From NCBI GenBank assembly GCA_009785425.1, contig WQWI01000011.1, forward strand, positions 1-53,532: a DNA stretch of 53,532 nt, given 5' to 3'. Positions within the stretch are counted from its first letter, which is position 1. Each line of letters starts with the position of its first letter. The notes beneath the pieces are model-generated. The model was given only the letters and a program-made list of their open reading frames with translations. It searched no databases and was not told the DNA's origin. Source of the stretch: Bacteroidales bacterium (GTDB lineage Bacteria > Bacteroidota > Bacteroidia > Bacteroidales > P3). Below are positions 50,045 to 53,532 of the stretch, one piece after another. A program made the position numbers and the translations under genes.

Positions 50045-50093
50045 TAGGGGCAAACCCCACGCTTGCACTGAGCATAGTCGAAGTGTGTTTGCC
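50045..50093. repeat. Composite repeat between rpsL and rpsG
   Basis: GTAGGGGCAAAC starts a GTAGGGG-type arm and GTTTGCC closes it. Between them lies a CACTGAGCATAGTCGAAGTG unit (50066-50085), a different dispersed repeat. It looks like one repeat nested in another. Confidence 0.5.
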
Positions 50094-50208
50094 AAGAGAC
50101 AAAGCCCAATGATGGTCAAAAGCCACCCAAAAAACCATGAGTAAATAAATCACAACATGCACACCATAATACAATGTGCCTCTGTTAAAACCAATTTATT
50201 GAAGAAAA

Positions 50209-50673
50209 ATGAGAAAATCAAAACCAAAAAAACGGATTATTTTGCCGGACCCAAAATTCGGTGACCCACAAGTAACAAAGTTCATCAACAACATCATGTT
50301 GAAAGGGAAGAAGAATTTGGCACACGAAATTTTCTACAAGGCGATTGATGTTGTTGCCGAAAGAACAAAAGAAGATGGCCTCGAAGTGTGGAAAAAAGCA
50401 CTTGCAAACGTAACTCCTTCAGTAGAAGTAAAAAGTCGCCGTATCGGTGGTGCAAACTTCCAAATTCCTACGGAAATCCGCCCCGAGCGTAAACAATCCA
50501 TCGGTATGAAACACTTGATCGGATTTGCACGCAAACGCAACGAAAAATCAATGGCTCTGAAATTAGCAGGAGAAATTGTAGCAGCCTACAAAGAAGAAGG
50601 TGCCGCATTTAAGAGAAAAGAAGATACTCACCGTATGGCAGACGCAAACAAAGCGTTTGCACATTTCAGATAA
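50209..50673 (+). CDS. rpsG: 30S ribosomal protein S7
   Basis: 154 residues. [30 protein letters not shown] (core [16 protein letters not shown]), [16 protein letters not shown] and the [12 protein letters not shown] end are typical. Primary binder of the 16S 3' major domain. Confidence 0.98.
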   Translation: MRKSKPKKRIILPDPKFGDPQVTKFINNIMLKGKKNLAHEIFYKAIDVVAERTKEDGLEVWKKALANVTPSVEVKSRRIGGANFQIPTEIRPERKQSIGMKHLIGFARKRNEKSMALKLAGEIVAAYKEEGAAFKRKEDTHRMADANKAFAHFR

Positions 50674-50681
50674 AAAAAATG

Positions 50682-50722
50682 ATAGAGTACAGACAAATCG
50701 CTGTCTGTATTCTATTTTTTTT
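50682..50722 (+). terminator. Hairpin with T run after rpsG
   Basis: ATAGAGTACAGACA and TGTCTGTATTCTAT arms, 6-base loop, followed by T8. It may attenuate transcription between rpsG and fusA. Confidence 0.6.
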
Positions 50723-50733
50723 ATGGCAAAAGG

Positions 50734-50795
50734 TGTCATTCCCGCGAAGGCGGGAACCCCATAGCAAGGGGATTGCGGGTCAAGCCCGCAATGAC
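50734..50795. repeat. GTCATTCCCGCGAAGGCGGGA-type element before fusA (MITE/REP-like)
   Basis: A 62-bp element opening GTCATTCCCGCGAAGGCGGG and closing with CCCGCAATGAC; an internal GATTGCGGGTC/GCCCGCAATGAC stem is visible. Same family as 53290-53371. Confidence 0.75.
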
Positions 50796-50837
50796 AACAC
50801 AACCCATAACCAACAAACAGACAACTCAACCAAGTAA

Positions 50838-52922
50838 ATGGCAGATCTAAAATATACAAGAAACATCGGTATCATGGCACACATCGACGCGGGAAAAACA
50901 ACCACGTCGGAGCGTATCTTGTTTTATACCGGTAAAAGTCACAAACTCGGCGAAACACATGATGGCTCCGCAACGATGGATTGGATGGCACAAGAGCAAG
51001 AGCGAGGAATCACAATTACGTCCGCAGCAACGACTGTTTTTTGGGAATATGCCGGAAATGAATATAAAGTCAATTTGATTGATACGCCCGGACACGTAGA
51101 TTTTACTGTAGAAGTAGAACGTTCGTTGCGTGTTCTTGATGGAGCAGTAGCACTATTCTGTGCTGTGGGTGGCGTTCAACCACAATCCGAAACAGTTTGG
51201 CGTCAAGCAAACAAGTACCAAGTGCCTCGTATCGCATTCGTCAATAAAATGGATCGCGTAGGTGCTGACTTTTTTAATGTAATTGGACAAATCAAGGAAA
51301 AACTTGGCGCAAACCCGCTTCCTTTGCAAATCCCAATCGGACAAGAAGAATCATTCAAAGGTGTTGTGGATCTAATCTCAAACAAAGCATTCGTTTGGGT
51401 TGATGACAAAGGAACAGCAATGGAAGAAGTGCCGATTCCTGATGATTTGAAAGATGTTGTAGAAGAATACCGCTCAAAACTGTTCGAAGGTGCTGCAGAA
51501 GAAGACGATGCGTTGATGGAAAAATTCTTCGAAAACCCTGATTCTATCACTGAAGAGGAAGTTATCAGCATGGTTCGCAAAGCAACTATTGAAATGCGAA
51601 TTACACCGGTAATGTGTGGTTCTGCTTTCAAAAACAAAGGCGTTCAACGCTTGTTGGACGGGGTAATGCGTTTCTTGCCGAGTCCATTGGATGTTGAAGC
51701 TGTAACAGGTATCAATCCGAAAACAGATAAAGAGGAAATTCGCAAGCCCGATGCAAAAGAGCCGTTTTCTGCACTAGCATTCAAAATTGCGACAGATCCG
51801 TTTGTCGGACGTATTGCGTTTTTCCGTGTATATTCGGGTCGTTTAGATTCCGGATCGTACGTATTGAACGCATCAACAGGAAAAAAAGAACGCATTTCGC
51901 GAATCATGCAAATGCACTCGAATAAGCAAAACCCTATCGAGTTTATCGAAGCCGGAGATATCGGTGCAGCTGTAGGTTTTAAAGAAATCAAAACCGGAAA
52001 TACGCTCTGCGAGGAAGCACATCCGATTATCCTTGAATCTATGAGTTTCCCGGATCCGGTAATCTCGATTTCCGTAGAGCCTTTGACACAAGCCGACATT
52101 GAAAAAATGACACTTGCCTTGATCAAATTGGCTGAGGAAGATCCAACATTTACCGTTAAAACCGACGAGAATTCAGGACAAACTATCATCAGCGGTATGG
52201 GCGAATTACATTTGGACGTACTTTTAGATAGAATGAAGCGTGAATTCAAGGTAGAATGCAACCAAGGTCGTCCGCAAGTGGCATACAAAGAAGCAATCAC
52301 TTCAGCCGTTAACCATCGCGAAGTTTATAAAAAACAAACCGGTGGTCGTGGTAAATTTGCTGATATCGTGTTTGAAATTTCGCCAAACGAAGAAGGCGTA
52401 AAAGGCCTCACTTTCGTGAATGAAGTTAAAGGTGGAAACATCCCGAAAGAATATATTCCTGCAATCGAAAAAGGTTTTAAATCTTGTTTGGACAATGGTG
52501 TTTTGGCTGGTTATCCGCTCGAAGGCTTTAAAGTTCGAATCATCGACGGAAGTTTCCATGCGGTTGACTCTGATGCACTGTCGTTCGAGCTTTGTGCAAG
52601 AATCGGTTTCAAGGAGGCTGCACGCAAAGCAAACTCCATACTTCTCGAGCCTATTATGAGTATTGAAGTTGAAACACCCGATGCCAATGTGGGTGACGTA
52701 ACCGGTGACTTGAACCGTCGTCGTGGAGTTTTGGAAGGTGTTGATGCCAAATTCGGCGGACAATCCGTAAAAGCAAAAGTGCCGTTGGCAGAAATGTTTG
52801 GATACGTAACATCCTTGCGTACGATCACATCCGGACGTGCAAGCTCCACAATGGAATACGCCCACCACGCCGAAGCACCCAAAAATATAGCCGACGAAGT
52901 AATTAAGAATGCAACAAAATAA
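50838..52922 (+). CDS. fusA: Elongation factor G
   Basis: 694 residues. G1 [14 protein letters not shown]2 [12 protein letters not shown]3 DTPGHVDF, G4 NKMD, domain II-V complete, ending in the RRGVLEGVD and [15 protein letters not shown] segments. Translocation GTPase. Some Bacteroidetes carry a second EF-G for ribosome recycling; this copy lies in the str operon and is the canonical one. Confidence 0.98.
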   Translation: MADLKYTRNIGIMAHIDAGKTTTSERILFYTGKSHKLGETHDGSATMDWMAQEQERGITITSAATTVFWEYAGNEYKVNLIDTPGHVDFTVEVERSLRVLDGAVALFCAVGGVQPQSETVWRQANKYQVPRIAFVNKMDRVGADFFNVIGQIKEKLGANPLPLQIPIGQEESFKGVVDLISNKAFVWVDDKGTAMEEVPIPDDLKDVVEEYRSKLFEGAAEEDDALMEKFFENPDSITEEEVISMVRKATIEMRITPVMCGSAFKNKGVQRLLDGVMRFLPSPLDVEAVTGINPKTDKEEIRKPDAKEPFSALAFKIATDPFVGRIAFFRVYSGRLDSGSYVLNASTGKKERISRIMQMHSNKQNPIEFIEAGDIGAAVGFKEIKTGNTLCEEAHPIILESMSFPDPVISISVEPLTQADIEKMTLALIKLAEEDPTFTVKTDENSGQTIISGMGELHLDVLLDRMKREFKVECNQGRPQVAYKEAITSAVNHREVYKKQTGGRGKFADIVFEISPNEEGVKGLTFVNEVKGGNIPKEYIPAIEKGFKSCLDNGVLAGYPLEGFKVRIIDGSFHAVDSDALSFELCARIGFKEAARKANSILLEPIMSIEVETPDANVGDVTGDLNRRRGVLEGVDAKFGGQSVKAKVPLAEMFGYVTSLRTITSGRASSTMEYAHHAEAPKNIADEVIKNATK

Positions 52923-52968
52923 ATAACTGTAAAGATGCACGGTCGTGTGTCTCAACAAAATAAACGAT

Positions 52969-53274
52969 ATGAGCCAAAGAATTAGAATTAAACTCAAATC
53001 CTACGATTTCAACTTAGTAGACAAGTCTGCGGAAAAAATCGTAAAAACCGTGAAATCAACGGGAGCAGTAATTAGTGGTCCAATCCCATTGCCTACCGAC
53101 AAGAAAATTTTCACTGTAAACCGTTCAACATTCGTTAACAAAAAAGCACGCGAACAGTTCGAGATGTCAGCCTACAAACGCTTGATTGATATCTACAGCA
53201 GTAGTGCCAAAACCATTGATGCTTTGATGAAGCTTGAATTGCCAAGTGGCGTTGAGGTGGAAATCAAAGTGTAG
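52969..53274 (+). CDS. rpsJ: 30S ribosomal protein S10
   Basis: 101 residues from [13 protein letters not shown]; an upstream in-frame ATG at 52945 adds eight residues not found in S10. Signatures [47 protein letters not shown] (core GPIPLPTDK). Opens the S10 operon. Confidence 0.97.
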   Translation: MSQRIRIKLKSYDFNLVDKSAEKIVKTVKSTGAVISGPIPLPTDKKIFTVNRSTFVNKKAREQFEMSAYKRLIDIYSSSAKTIDALMKLELPSGVEVEIKV

Positions 53275-53289
53275 AACGGCTACATTGCC

Positions 53290-53371
53290 GTCATTCCCGC
53301 GAAGGCGGGAATCCCCCCAATACGCGGGGCAACACAAATAGCAGGGAGATTCCCGCCTACGCGGGAATGAC
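53290..53371. repeat. 82-bp GTCATTCCCGCG inverted-repeat element between rpsJ and rplC
   Basis: Ends are 24-bp inverted repeats with one mismatch (opening GTCATTCCCGCGAAGGCGGG). Same opening as the element before fusA. A miniature inverted-repeat element inside the S10 operon. Confidence 0.8.
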
Positions 53372-53410
53372 AACCAAAAAATGAAAATTAAAAATCAAAA
53401 ATAACAAGCA

Positions 53411-53532
53411 ATGTCCGGATTAATTGGAAAAAAAATCGGAATGACTAGCATCTGGGATGCCTCCGGCAAGAATGTGCCGTGCACTGTAATACAGGCTGGT
53501 CCTTGTGTTGTAACACAAGTAAAAACAAAAGA
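53411..53532 (+). CDS. rplC: 50S ribosomal protein L3 (N-terminal part, runs off the window)
   Basis: The start [20 protein letters not shown] and following [19 protein letters not shown] are the typical L3 N-terminus. The reading frame is open to the window end. Confidence 0.93.
   Translation, partial: MSGLIGKKIGMTSIWDASGKNVPCTVIQAGPCVVTQVKTK

Noticed and set aside
1-53532. CRISPR arrays, rRNA or tRNA genes
   Set aside because: No regularly spaced repeat-spacer units, rRNA cores or convincing tRNA cloverleafs were recognised by eye; a tRNA scan was not possible here.

Overview
The window comes from a low-GC member of the Bacteroidetes, most likely the Bacteroidales. The evidence is the recurrent TAnnTTTG promoter element just upstream of genes on both strands, ECF sigma/FecR/SusC/SusD loci, a MurF-alanine racemase fusion, a C-terminal type IX secretion (T9SS) sorting domain, a GldE-type CNNM/CBS protein, FISUMP-domain lipoproteins and DUF2807 (GIN) proteins. 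The species cannot be named from the sequence.

Layout. Positions 1-2749 hold the tail of an unidentified gene, a tyrosine recombinase bracketed by 22-bp direct repeats, and a secreted FISUMP protein. A repeat array (2782-2969) follows. Then come a divergent zeta-toxin-like operon ending in uvrD/pcrA, a nucleotidyltransferase, a YfcC-type carrier, an orphan MNT gene and a REP-associated Y1 transposase (RAYT) with its hairpins (to 9920). At 10.1-12.7 kb are rpsF-rpsR-rplI and a DUF1015 gene. A peroxide-defence operon (PerR/Fur, CoA-disulfide reductase-rhodanese, 1-Cys peroxiredoxin) reads left at 12.8-15.6 kb. A DUF234-type ATPase gene flanked by two near-identical hairpins lies at 15.8-17.3 kb.

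The largest unit (17.4-32.1 kb, minus strand) is a nutrient-acquisition or signalling locus: ECF sigma, FecR anti-sigma, STN-containing SusC, SusD, a metallopeptidase-like lipoprotein that has lost HExxH, two periplasmic thioredoxins, a 1119-residue triplicated T9SS surface protein, and a separately promoted thioredoxin lipoprotein. Upstream are murF-alr and a PdxA-like gene without PdxA metal ligands. Divergent from these are rplY, pth, gldE and a ParE-type toxin-antitoxin pair. tatA-tatC follow in minus orientation, behind a DUF3791/DUF3990 pair in which the DUF3990 protein is shrunken.

At 40.4-46.1 kb a second ECF locus contains sigma, membrane anti-sigma, two GIN-domain proteins and an S41 peptidase-like lipoprotein. 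Three promoters share TGTAAC-N17-CGTC, upstream of the sigma gene and both GIN genes, so this looks like a compact autoregulated envelope regulon. The anti-sigma gene carries a G10 tract inside an inserted repeat, which could allow phase variation. The right end has tgt, a third ECF sigma, a second FISUMP lipoprotein whose C-terminal 60 codons differ sharply in composition (possibly a diversified region), and the str/S10 ribosomal block (rpsL, rpsG, fusA, rpsJ, start of rplC).

Dispersed short palindromic repeats run through the whole window. They include 28-29-bp GTAGGGG-type palindromes with variable symmetric cores, and several repeats lie in frame inside genes (uvrD twice, the nucleotidyltransferase, the anti-sigma). 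No CRISPR array, rRNA or tRNA was recognised.
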